A stretch of 64,000 bases of DNA. It comes from Pseudoalteromonas rubra. GTDB taxonomy: Bacteria; Pseudomonadota; Gammaproteobacteria; Enterobacterales; Alteromonadaceae. The stretch covers positions 1-64,000 of the forward strand of contig NZ_AHCD03000031.1 in NCBI RefSeq assembly GCF_000238295.3, given 5' to 3'. The position numbers and the translations under genes were made by a program. This document shows, piece after piece, positions 51,418 through 59,541 of this stretch (position 1 is its first letter; each line of letters starts with the position of its first letter). The notes under the pieces are model-generated. The model saw only the letters and a program-made list of their open reading frames with translations, had not been told where the DNA came from and searched no databases.

Positions 51418-52660
51418 ACAACTTCAAAAGCTGGGGCTGATTGGGCTGAGTGTTGTGGGCATCAGCACTGCACAGGCACAGGACTTTCAGTACAAAGGTG
51501 CAATTCAGGCAAGTTGGCAAAATAGCAGTGAATATGCAGCCTGGTATAACCGTGGCGTGGCGGTAAATCGCTTTGGTGCCGACTCTGAGCGACTCAACTT
51601 GAGTCGTGCCGTACTGGATATACGCACTGAACTGGGCAGCAAATGGTCTTTGCTAGCCAGTGCCCAATATGTTCCCGATCCGGATAGTAAATTCGGGTTT
51701 ACTGAATTATTTGCACAGTACCATACCCTGAACAAAGGGCCCCGCCAGTGGCAAGCGCGGCTTGGGGGGTTTTACCCACGCATGTCTCTGGAAAATCCTG
51801 ATATTGGCTGGTCGTCTCCTTATAATTATAGCTATAGCGCGATAAATTCCTGGCTGGGTGAGGAGATCCGTACTTTTGGTACGGAGGTGAGCTATAAGCA
51901 CAGTGACAGCCGACTGCCACGTCGACAACGAACAGGTCACAATTGGGAGTTGCTGGGGGCTGTGTATAAAGGGAATGATCCGGCAGGCACTTTACTGGCC
52001 TGGCGTGGTTGGGCAATACATGACAGGCAAAGTGTGTTTAATGAAGCCATCCCTTTTGCGCCAATCAACGCACTACAGGCACCACCCCTGGCTAAGCAAT
52101 CCTGGCGAACTGAGCCTTTTACTGAGGTCGATGGCCGGTTTGGGTATTACCTCGGCGCACACTGGGATTATCGGAAGCGTCACACGCTGAGGCTGTATTG
52201 GTATGATAATAACGGTGACCCAAGTGTATTGAACTATCAGACCGGGCAATATGCCTGGGATACTAAGTTTTACAGTGCGGCTTATCGTTTTAAGATCACC
52301 CGGGCCACGCATCTGGTCATGCAGGCGATGGCTGGCAATACGGCAATGGGGATCAGACGCGGCATTGATAACGACTTCAGCAGCCAGTTTATTTTATTAA
52401 CCCATAAATGGCAGGATTATCGAGTGAGTGGTCGGGTGGAGCAATTCGACGTCAAAGATCGCGACTTTTGGGATTTCGATCCAAACACCAGTGAAGGGGG
52501 CGCGATAACCGTAACAGGTCGCTGGCAGATCTCTGAGCGCTGGCATGTTGGTATGGAGTTTCAGTATCTGGAATCTAAGGTCGCAAATCGAGCCGATTTT
52601 AATTTACCGACGCGTCAGATAGAGCAGCTGTGGCGTGTGAGTGGAGCGCTACGTTTTTAA
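51410..52660 (+). CDS. Outer-membrane beta-barrel protein, porin-like (416 aa)
   Basis: Signal peptide MNKQLQKLGLIGLSVVGISTAQAQ with a cut after AQA near residue 23. The rest is alternating aromatic and polar strands typical of a 16-18 strand barrel (SWQNSSEYAAWYNRG, RQWQARLGGFYPRMSLENPDIGWSSPYNYSYSAINSW and later YLGAHWDYRKRHTLRLYWYDN). The last residue is Phe after a beta strand, as in BAM substrates. ATG 51410 overlaps the cupredoxin stop by eight bases. The two genes are therefore likely one operon and translationally coupled. Not a classic OmpC-type porin; the substrate is unknown. A frame opening at 51368 is rejected because it would place extra residues before the signal peptide. Confidence 0.75.
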   Translation: MNKQLQKLGLIGLSVVGISTAQAQDFQYKGAIQASWQNSSEYAAWYNRGVAVNRFGADSERLNLSRAVLDIRTELGSKWSLLASAQYVPDPDSKFGFTELFAQYHTLNKGPRQWQARLGGFYPRMSLENPDIGWSSPYNYSYSAINSWLGEEIRTFGTEVSYKHSDSRLPRRQRTGHNWELLGAVYKGNDPAGTLLAWRGWAIHDRQSVFNEAIPFAPINALQAPPLAKQSWRTEPFTEVDGRFGYYLGAHWDYRKRHTLRLYWYDNNGDPSVLNYQTGQYAWDTKFYSAAYRFKITRATHLVMQAMAGNTAMGIRRGIDNDFSSQFILLTHKWQDYRVSGRVEQFDVKDRDFWDFDPNTSEGGAITVTGRWQISERWHVGMEFQYLESKVANRADFNLPTRQIEQLWRVSGALRF

Positions 52661-52685
52661 GGTGCAGCACTCACACCCGGTCGGG

Positions 52686-54122
52686 TTAGTCACATAAACG
52701 GTTCAATCCGTTGAGTGCAGCGACCCGATATGCTTCGGCCATGGTCGGGTAGTTAAAGGTGGTATTGACGAAGTACTCAACATTATTGCCTTTGCCCTTT
52801 TGTTCCATGATGGCCTGACCAATGTGAATGATCTCAGAGGCCCGCTCGCCAAAACAGTGTATTCCGAGGATCTCTTTGCTTTCAGCGTGAAACAGTAGCT
52901 TCAGTGAGCCGACTTCAGTCCCCGTGATCTGCGAGCGTGCCAGGTGTTTGAATTGTGCTCGGCCCACTTCGTATGGGATTTTGGCGGCCGTCAGCTGTTG
53001 CTCGGTTTTGCCCACTGAACTCATTTCCGGAATGGTGTAAATACCCGTTGGAATGTCAGTGATCAGGCGATCATCGCACTTACCGTGTACAATCGCATGC
53101 GCCGCAATACGGCCCTGATCAAAGGCGGCGCTGGCCAGACTGGGGTAACCAATTACGTCACCTACGGCGTATACATTGCCTATTTCTGTCTGGTAATGCT
53201 CATTGACTTTGAGCTGGCCGCGGCTGTCTGCTTTGAGGCCAATGGCATCCAGATTGAGTGAGTCGGTATTACCAGTTCTTCCGTTGGCCCATAAAATACA
53301 GTCTGCTTTAACCTTTTTGCCCGATTGAAGGTGCAGCACAACGCCCGTGTCCAGGGTTTCAACCTTGGCAAACTCTTCATTGTGTCGGATCACGATGCCA
53401 CTGTTCCAGAAGTGGTAGCTCAGCGCATCAGAGATTTCATCATCCATGAACGACAGCAGCCGATCGCGGGTATTGATGAGGTCGACTTTGGCACCTAAGC
53501 CCTTAAATATAGACGCGTACTCACAGCCAATGACCCCGGCACCGTAAACCAGTACACGCTGTGGGTTGTGCGTTAAATCTAATATCGTATCACTGTCATA
53601 GACACGTGGATGAGCAAAATCGACGCCGGGTGGACGATACGGGCGAGAACCCGTCGCAATGACGATGGTCTGCGCAGTCAGCAGTTCCTGTGACCCGTCA
53701 TGATGTTGGACCCGGATTGTGTGTGCATCGACAAAAGTTGCATCGCCCTGATAGAGGTGGATGCGGTTGCGGTCGTAGAAGCTTGAGCGCAGGCTTGACT
53801 GTTTGCTGATCACATTACTGGCATGATGCAAAATATCCTGAAACGTCAGGCGTTGTGGGCGTTCGCTAAACCGAAACAGTGGATTCGATTTGTACTCAAT
53901 CAAACGGCTGACAGAGTGACGCAGTGCTTTGGAAGGGATAGTTCCCCAATGCACGCAGCCACCCCCGACATCTTTTTGTCGTTCAATTACGGCGACTTTA
54001 CGATTGCTTTTAGAGAGATTCATGGCAGCCCCTTCACCGCCGGGGCCTGTACCAATGATGATCGCATCATACTGATATGATGCGCTTTGACTGGGGTTTT
54101 TTGTGGCGGTTTTTTTACTCAC
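52686..54122 (-). CDS. Soluble pyridine nucleotide transhydrogenase SthA
   Basis: FAD enzyme that moves reducing equivalents between NADPH and NAD. Its 478 residues resemble lipoamide dehydrogenase. GTGPGGEGAAMNLSK near 23-37 binds FAD. GGGCVHWGTIPSKALRHSV near 53 keeps the first Cys, but the second redox Cys is Thr, the hallmark that separates SthA from disulfide reductases. VYGAGVIGCEYASIF near 185 binds the pyridine nucleotide. The C-terminal dimer domain has HCFGERASEIIHIGQ. It is convergent with the barrel gene by 25 bp, and the desaturase gene lies upstream of it on the same strand. Confidence 0.95.
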   Translation of the reverse strand: MSKKTATKNPSQSASYQYDAIIIGTGPGGEGAAMNLSKSNRKVAVIERQKDVGGGCVHWGTIPSKALRHSVSRLIEYKSNPLFRFSERPQRLTFQDILHHASNVISKQSSLRSSFYDRNRIHLYQGDATFVDAHTIRVQHHDGSQELLTAQTIVIATGSRPYRPPGVDFAHPRVYDSDTILDLTHNPQRVLVYGAGVIGCEYASIFKGLGAKVDLINTRDRLLSFMDDEISDALSYHFWNSGIVIRHNEEFAKVETLDTGVVLHLQSGKKVKADCILWANGRTGNTDSLNLDAIGLKADSRGQLKVNEHYQTEIGNVYAVGDVIGYPSLASAAFDQGRIAAHAIVHGKCDDRLITDIPTGIYTIPEMSSVGKTEQQLTAAKIPYEVGRAQFKHLARSQITGTEVGSLKLLFHAESKEILGIHCFGERASEIIHIGQAIMEQKGKGNNVEYFVNTTFNYPTMAEAYRVAALNGLNRLCD

Positions 54123-54162
54123 GGCCTCACCTTACATAATGACTTGTGAGGCCGTTATTGGG

Positions 54163-55296
54163 TTAGCTGGTGGCGCCCTTTAACAACCTCGAGTTTAATG
54201 CCAGCCATGCCTGTTTTTGCGCTTCCCAGGCCTGTTCCAGTTCTTGATACTGTTTTAACAGGGCCGATTGCTCACATTGTTCGCGCATGGCATGCTTTTT
54301 CGTTTCCAGTACCTGCTTTTGCACGGCACAGAAATGCTGAAGCTTTTTCAGCAGTAAATCATACTCTTGTTGTAACAATGTAAGCTTATCCTGCGCCAAA
54401 GGCAATTTCGCCAGAGTAACTTTAGTCTTATTCAATAAGGTTTCTGCTTTGGCTTTTTCGATCCGTTCAATGGGCGTCCGTTTCAGCTTGCTGGCCAGGC
54501 CCAGATAAGACAGACCCCGTATCATCCACTTGGTTGGATCATAATGGTACCAGCGGATGCCATTGCGATAATCGCTGGCAAAGATGTGGTGGAAATTGTG
54601 ATAGCCTTCACCGTAGGTGAGTAGTGCCAGAAATCCGTTGTCTCGTGCGGTGTTTTTTTCGGTGTAAGGGCGTTTTCCCCAGATGTGTGCCAGGGAGTTG
54701 ATAAAGAAAGTAAAGTGCTGGCTGAGCACGAGCCGTAATACGCCGGCTAATAGCAGCATACCCAGGATGTCGCCCAGCATCAGGCCGAGCAGCAATGGAA
54801 TGCCGATATTAGTAAGTAGTACCAGCTTCAGGTAGTGCTTGTGTTGCCACATCACGATTTTGTTGCGTTGCAGGTCGCGGGCATTGCTGTAGTCACCGTA
54901 GTTATCTCCCTGGTAGTCTCTGAGCATCCAGCCGATGTGGCTGTACCAGAAACCTCGTGTTGCGGCATAGGGATCTTTGATTGGGTCGTCGACCTGACCA
55001 TGGTGAATGCGGTGGTCACTGCTCCAGTGCAGCGCGCTGTTTTGTAGCGCAAAGGCGCCACCCAGGGCAAAGAAAACCTGAACAACAGGATGAACATCAT
55101 AAGCTTTATGAGCCCACAGGCGATGATAGCCTGCTGTGATTGACATACCGGCGTAAAACATACACCCAACAAACGCAATCCAGTGTGTTGCGCTGTATCC
55201 ATATTCGAACCCATACCAGGGGACTAATGTTATGGCAGCAAGAAAGGACAGACTAAAGAACAAGACATTAGTCCACAATAAAGGCGGTTTTTTCAT
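54163..55296 (-). CDS. Membrane fatty acid (acyl-CoA type) desaturase with coiled-coil tail (377 aa)
   Basis: Inner-membrane di-iron delta-9-type desaturase. The three His boxes are HRLWAH at 58-63, HRIHH at 95-99 and HNFHH at 233-237. Four hydrophobic segments lie near 8-30, 36-52, 70-85 and 160-190. Residues about 275-370 form a Lys/Glu/Gln/Leu-rich helical tail that looks like a coiled coil; it is absent in the classic bacterial family of about 300 residues. The gene is divergent from fabR, and the FabR palindrome is 13 bp before its start codon, so repression when unsaturated acyl chains are plentiful is likely. Pseudomonas DesB under DesT is a known parallel. Acyl-CoA rather than acyl-lipid substrate is assumed from family. 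Confidence 0.9.
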   Translation of the reverse strand: MKKPPLLWTNVLFFSLSFLAAITLVPWYGFEYGYSATHWIAFVGCMFYAGMSITAGYHRLWAHKAYDVHPVVQVFFALGGAFALQNSALHWSSDHRIHHGQVDDPIKDPYAATRGFWYSHIGWMLRDYQGDNYGDYSNARDLQRNKIVMWQHKHYLKLVLLTNIGIPLLLGLMLGDILGMLLLAGVLRLVLSQHFTFFINSLAHIWGKRPYTEKNTARDNGFLALLTYGEGYHNFHHIFASDYRNGIRWYHYDPTKWMIRGLSYLGLASKLKRTPIERIEKAKAETLLNKTKVTLAKLPLAQDKLTLLQQEYDLLLKKLQHFCAVQKQVLETKKHAMREQCEQSALLKQYQELEQAWEAQKQAWLALNSRLLKGATS

Positions 55297-55308
55297 TTTT
55301 TAAATCTC

Positions 55309-55326
55309 AGCGTACACTTGTACGCT
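55309..55326. promoter_or_regulatory. FabR operator between the desaturase gene and fabR
   Basis: AGCGTACA-CT-TGTACGCT is a perfect 8-bp inverted repeat with a 2-bp centre. It matches the E. coli FabR site upstream of fabB and fabA. It lies 13 bp from the desaturase start and about 85 bp from fabR. Confidence 0.85.
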
Positions 55327-55410
55327 AAAATAGTATTTCAAACTTGCGTCGTCAAGTATTAGACTCCCACTATTGTCGATCTGAGCTAATAAATTATAGG
55401 AATTGCGTCC

Positions 55411-56055
55411 ATGTCAGGTGTTCGTGCCCAGCAAAAACAAAAAACGCGCCAGGCGTTGATAGAGGCAGCGTTTAATCAGCTCAGTGCTGAGCATAGCTTT
55501 ACCAACCTCAGTTTACGTGAAGTTGCCCGTGAGGCGGGGATCGCGCCGACCTCCTTTTATCGCCACTTTAAAGACATGAATGAGCTGGGGCTGACGATGG
55601 TGGATGAAGCCGGCCTGACCTTGCGTCAGCTGATGCGTCAGGCTCGACGTAGAATTGCCAAGGGGGGCGGGAGTGTGATCCACACTTCAGTACTCACCTT
55701 TATGGAATTCATAGAAACTTCCAGCAACCAGTTTCGATTGTTGCTACGCGAGCGCTCTGGCACGTCACCGGCGTTCAGGGCGGCAGTCGCCAGAGAGATC
55801 AAACATTTCATCATGGAGTTGTCTCATTATCTGGAGACCGAAACGCCTTGTGATGCCAATCATGCCTACATGCAGGCGGAGGCGATGGTGACCTTGGTGT
55901 TTAGCTCCGGCGCAGAGGCCCTCGATCAGGATGCACAGCAGCGAGCAGAGTTGACCGAGCGGTTGATCTGGCAACTCAGATATATTGTTAAAGGGGCGTC
56001 GGGTTATCAAAAAGAAAGTCAGATACAGGCGATCACCAAGGCATCAGCTCAGTAG
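55411..56055 (+). CDS. TetR-family repressor of unsaturated lipid synthesis FabR
   Basis: TetR-type regulator, 214 residues (E. coli FabR 215). The N-terminal helix-turn-helix has LSLREVAREAGIAPTSFYRHFKDMNELG at about 33-60, almost identical to E. coli FabR. The C-terminal part includes FIETSSNQFRLLLRERSGTSPAFRAA near 100-125, which in FabR senses acyl-ACP or acyl-CoA. Its divergent partner here is a desaturase gene instead of the sthA neighbour seen in E. coli (sthA is the next gene along). The C terminus is about 20 residues longer than expected from the fold core. The perfect FabR site upstream suggests autoregulation. Confidence 0.93.
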   Translation: MSGVRAQQKQKTRQALIEAAFNQLSAEHSFTNLSLREVAREAGIAPTSFYRHFKDMNELGLTMVDEAGLTLRQLMRQARRRIAKGGGSVIHTSVLTFMEFIETSSNQFRLLLRERSGTSPAFRAAVAREIKHFIMELSHYLETETPCDANHAYMQAEAMVTLVFSSGAEALDQDAQQRAELTERLIWQLRYIVKGASGYQKESQIQAITKASAQ

Positions 56056-56128
56056 CCTGATCCGGCTTTATGGCATGATACAATCAGATTTAAACCGCTT
56101 TAATACGACATCACAAGGATAGCGCAGT

Positions 56129-56710
56129 ATGCTACTTATGATAGACAATTATGATTCTTTTACGTTCAATTTAGTGCAATATTTTCAACGCCTTGACCAG
56201 GAGGTTGTGGTGCATCGTAATGATGCGCTGTCGATCTCTGACATTCGTGCACTCAACCCGGATCATATTGTGATTTCTCCTGGCCCTTGTTCGCCTAATG
56301 AAGCGGGTGTATCCCTGTCGGTCGTTGAGGCTTTTCAGGGGCAAATTCCCATTTTGGGTATTTGCCTGGGGCACCAAACTATTGCACAGGCTCTGGGGGC
56401 ACGCGTCGTACGTGCCAGGCAAGTCATGCATGGTAAAACCTCAACGCTGGTGCATAATCAGCGGGGCTCATTTAACGGGTTACCCGCGCGCTTTGAGGTG
56501 TGTCGGTATCATTCTTTGGTCGTGCAACAAGCGAGTTTGCCAGACGCTCTTGAGGTGACAGCCTGGACGCAAAATAGCTCGGGTGAACTAGATGAAATCA
56601 TGGGCTTATGCCATACTGAGCGGGCGTTGGAAGGTGTTCAATTTCACCCAGAGGCCATTCTGACTGAGCATGGTCTGCGGCTACTTGATAACTTTATAAG
56701 TCGCTTCTAA
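56129..56710 (+). CDS. Glutamine amidotransferase PabA/TrpG (aminodeoxychorismate synthase component II)
   Basis: Class I glutamine amidotransferase, 193 residues. MIDNYDSFTFNLVQYF at the start, ISPGPCSPNEAG near 49, the nucleophile Cys in GICLGHQ near 77-83, then VCRYHSLVV and the His/Glu pair GVQFHPEAILTEHG near 168. It supplies ammonia to chorismate for folate (PabB) or tryptophan (TrpE). Position ahead of argD matches pabA in E. coli, so PabA is preferred over TrpG; the TrpG role cannot be excluded. AAGGATAG precedes the ATG. Confidence 0.88.
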   Translation: MLLMIDNYDSFTFNLVQYFQRLDQEVVVHRNDALSISDIRALNPDHIVISPGPCSPNEAGVSLSVVEAFQGQIPILGICLGHQTIAQALGARVVRARQVMHGKTSTLVHNQRGSFNGLPARFEVCRYHSLVVQQASLPDALEVTAWTQNSSGELDEIMGLCHTERALEGVQFHPEAILTEHGLRLLDNFISRF

Positions 56711-56755
56711 CCTTAGAAAAGTAACCCCCGACAATACCGGAAAAGAACATAATTG

Positions 56756-57931
56756 ATGACTGATGACATTAGGCAACTTAGGATCGCACAAGCGCTGGCA
56801 GAGCGTGCCCATGATGTACTAATTAGCCATAACTTTGCGCAGCAGCAGATTGGCTATATTCATACCTTTGATATGAATTTTGGCGAGCGGATACCACAAC
56901 GAACTATGCTTGAGGTAGAGCTTGCTGCGGCCGCCAAACGTCAGGAGCGCAGTACCAGTCATCATAAATACATTGCCAAAGCCAGCACCCACCTGCATCA
57001 GGTCATCGAAACCGCCATTAATACCCAGCTGGAAGATTTAGATACGATTTATCATGAAGTGGTGGGTATTCAGGAGGCAGTGCCAACGGTGTTAGACATT
57101 TTGGCTGTGAAGTCGGCATCGGTTGGGCGCCTGGAGCCATTGGTCAATGACTTGTCCTGGATGGGGCGGGATCTGGTGTCTTTGGTGAACCTCCCTCAAT
57201 ATCGTAAAAAAAGCGCGAAAGGCACTGCGGTAAAGGTGGATACACCGGCACTGGCGTTACGATACCTTGGTCTGGAAAATTTGCAAATGGTGATCCCCAC
57301 ATTTGCCGTGCGCCATTGGATGCCGCATTCAACCGAACCTTTTCCATTATTAAAGCGAAAGTTGCGTGATATGAGTATGGCAACCTCCATAGCAGCTAAA
57401 ACCCTGGCCCCGCTGTATGGCGTAAAAGAGCAGCATGCGTTTACGCTGGGAATGTTGTTGGATGTCGGCAAAATTGCCCTGACGCGATTATATTTGCGTA
57501 CCTTTGAACGGGTCTGGCAAGGCAAAGTAAAGATTGCCCGTGACAAAAAACAAAAAGATTTGCATACCGCTCTGGTTGGTCTGGAGCCTGATCCCCTGTT
57601 CCTGCGTAATTTACTGCTGGAGCACTCCGCTACCGTGTCTCAGTATCTGATTGAACGGATGGAGTTTCGTTACTTGCCGTTTAATGCCGCGATAGAAGAG
57701 TTTGCGCAAAGCTATCTGCCAAAGGCGAATAATCATGCTGCCGATCAATTACCACTCACTCAAGTGGTGCGCAAAGCGTATTGCTATGCACAGTATCAGG
57801 TCTTAAAAGACACCCATTTATTGGAAGCCGATGAAGCCAAAGATTGGCTTGCCTTCAATCAACTCACCCGCGAAGAGCAAGATCTGCTGTCAAAAACAGC
57901 ACTGCAAAGCCTACAATTGACTATCCTGTAA
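56756..57931 (+). CDS. HDOD domain protein (391 aa)
   Basis: Cytoplasmic protein with an HDOD-type helical domain, a catalytically inert relative of HD phosphohydrolases. Residues about 105-310 carry the pattern: DTIYHEVVGIQEAVPTVLDIL, LEPLVNDLSWMGRDLVSLVNLPQYR, then LALRYLGLENLQMVIPTFAV and HAFTLGMLLDVGKIAL. The N-terminal 100 residues are unassigned. HDOD proteins in gammaproteobacteria act in signalling and motility, often with c-di-GMP; the specific role here is unknown. It takes the place of fic between pabA and argD in E. coli. ATG 56756 is used; an in-frame TTG precedes it. Confidence 0.75.
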   Translation: MTDDIRQLRIAQALAERAHDVLISHNFAQQQIGYIHTFDMNFGERIPQRTMLEVELAAAAKRQERSTSHHKYIAKASTHLHQVIETAINTQLEDLDTIYHEVVGIQEAVPTVLDILAVKSASVGRLEPLVNDLSWMGRDLVSLVNLPQYRKKSAKGTAVKVDTPALALRYLGLENLQMVIPTFAVRHWMPHSTEPFPLLKRKLRDMSMATSIAAKTLAPLYGVKEQHAFTLGMLLDVGKIALTRLYLRTFERVWQGKVKIARDKKQKDLHTALVGLEPDPLFLRNLLLEHSATVSQYLIERMEFRYLPFNAAIEEFAQSYLPKANNHAADQLPLTQVVRKAYCYAQYQVLKDTHLLEADEAKDWLAFNQLTREEQDLLSKTALQSLQLTIL

Positions 57932-58253
57932 AAAAAGCCACACTTTTTTCCCGCTTATTCATTCATCTTAGGTAAGCGGGGGATCTCAGTAAACACCTTG
58001 AAGTTATAGGGGCGTTAATTTTAAGCGCCTTAATAGTTATTCACTGAGAATGAAATTATATACTAATCCCTTGAATATAAAGGGCTAGCACGGTGTTTAA
58101 TATGAGACAAATGCGCTTTTTTTTGAAATAATGAGCGTATGAATTTTGCACCAATTGGGAAAAATTCAGGTCTTTTACATCGCTGTCGCTGAGATTTCAT
58201 GTATCACTGCCTGCCCCGGTTGAGTGCTGTACTCACCAAAATGAGGAATCAAA
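57932..58253. other. Intergenic region before argD
   Basis: About 320 bp without a gene. An imperfect hairpin at 57950-57980 (CCCGCTTA with TAAGCGGG, no T run) may end the HDOD transcript. A tandem ARG-box-like site is at 58028-58066. TTGACC-type promoter hexamers are not obvious. Confidence 0.5.
58028..58066. promoter_or_regulatory. Tandem ARG box (ArgR operator) upstream of argD
   Basis: TTAATAGTTATTCA at 58030-58043 matches TGAATWWWWATTCA at all but one defined position. Three bases after this 18-bp box, AATGAAATTATATACTAA at 58049-58066 is a weaker second unit. Two 18-bp boxes with 3-bp spacing is the known ArgR arrangement. Confidence 0.55.
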
Positions 58254-59465
58254 ATGACTATCAATCGTGAACTTTTCGATCAGGTAATGGTGCCTAACTA
58301 TTCACCTTCTGCAGTAATCCCGGTTAAGGGTGAAGGTGCGCGCGTATGGGACCAAAATGACAAAGAATACATCGATTTCGCGGGCGGTATCGCAGTAAAT
58401 TGTCTGGGTCACTGTCACCCGGCACTGGTTGCAGCGCTGAAAGAGCAGGGCGAGAAAATCTGGCACCTGTCTAACGTAATGACCAATGAGCCGGCACTTC
58501 GCCTGGCGAAAAAACTGACTGATGCGACCTTCGCAGACAAAGTTTATTTTGCAAACTCTGGTGCAGAAGCAAACGAAGCAGCATTAAAACTGGCGCGCCG
58601 TTGGGCTTTGGACAAATTCGGTGAGCAAAAATCACAAATCATCGCATTCAATAAAGGCTTCCATGGCCGCACTTTCTTCACTGTGACTGTCGGCGGCCAG
58701 GCTGCATACTCTGATGGTTTCGGTCCTAAGCCGGGCGATGTTGTACACAGTGACTACAATGATTTGGCTGCTCTGGAAGCGCTGATCTCAGACAGCACTT
58801 GTGCCGTTATGATGGAGCCATTACAAGGTGAAGGCGGGATCATTTCTCCAGAAGCAGACTTTGTGAAGGGTGTACGTGCACTGTGTGACAAGCACAACGC
58901 ATTGTTGATCTTCGATGAAGTACAAACGGGTGTTGGCCGTACTGGTGATCTATATGCTTATCAGGGACTGGGTGTAACGCCTGACATCCTGACGACAGCT
59001 AAAGCGCTTGGCGGTGGTTTCCCGATTGGTGCAATGATCACAACTGCTGAGATTGCAGAGCACCTTAAAATTGGTACGCACGGTTCAACCTATGGCGGTA
59101 ACCCGCTGGCATGTGCAGTTGCAGAAGCTGCGCTGGACACGGTAAATACACCAGAAGTGCTCAATGGCGTGAAAGAAAAAGAAGCCTTATTCCGTGAGCT
59201 ATTAAACGACATCAACGAGAAGCACCAGGTATTCAGCGAGATCCGTGGTAAAGGTTTGCTACTGGGCGGCGTACTGAACGACAAGTATCAGGGCAAAGCA
59301 AAAGAGTTCCTGGTTGAAGGTATTAATCAAGGCGTCATGTCTTTGGTTGCCGGTGCCAACGTGGTGCGTTTCACGCCGTCTTTGGTTATTCCTGATGCGG
59401 ATATCCGTGAAGGTATGGCACGCTTTGAAGCGGCTGTCGCGCGTGTGGTTGCAAACAACGCCTAA
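58254..59465 (+). CDS. Acetylornithine/succinylornithine aminotransferase ArgD/AstC
   Basis: PLP class III aminotransferase, 403 residues. Landmarks: GGIAVNCLGHCHPAL near 43, ANSGAEANEAALKLAR near 101, DEVQTGVGRTG near 221 and the Schiff-base Lys in TTAKALGGGFPIG near 247. In arginine synthesis it forms N-acetylornithine; in the AST pathway it uses succinylornithine. The following genes astA and astD show it works in catabolism, and the ARG box fits either. No other argD is seen here, so it may serve both routes. AGGAAT precedes the ATG. Confidence 0.94.
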   Translation: MTINRELFDQVMVPNYSPSAVIPVKGEGARVWDQNDKEYIDFAGGIAVNCLGHCHPALVAALKEQGEKIWHLSNVMTNEPALRLAKKLTDATFADKVYFANSGAEANEAALKLARRWALDKFGEQKSQIIAFNKGFHGRTFFTVTVGGQAAYSDGFGPKPGDVVHSDYNDLAALEALISDSTCAVMMEPLQGEGGIISPEADFVKGVRALCDKHNALLIFDEVQTGVGRTGDLYAYQGLGVTPDILTTAKALGGGFPIGAMITTAEIAEHLKIGTHGSTYGGNPLACAVAEAALDTVNTPEVLNGVKEKEALFRELLNDINEKHQVFSEIRGKGLLLGGVLNDKYQGKAKEFLVEGINQGVMSLVAGANVVRFTPSLVIPDADIREGMARFEAAVARVVANNA

Positions 59466-59541
59466 TTTCAGTCGGTGACATGTGGGTCGCACCCGTGTGT
59501 GCGACTCAGCTATCTACATTTTTTGAGGAGTAAGCGGGCTC

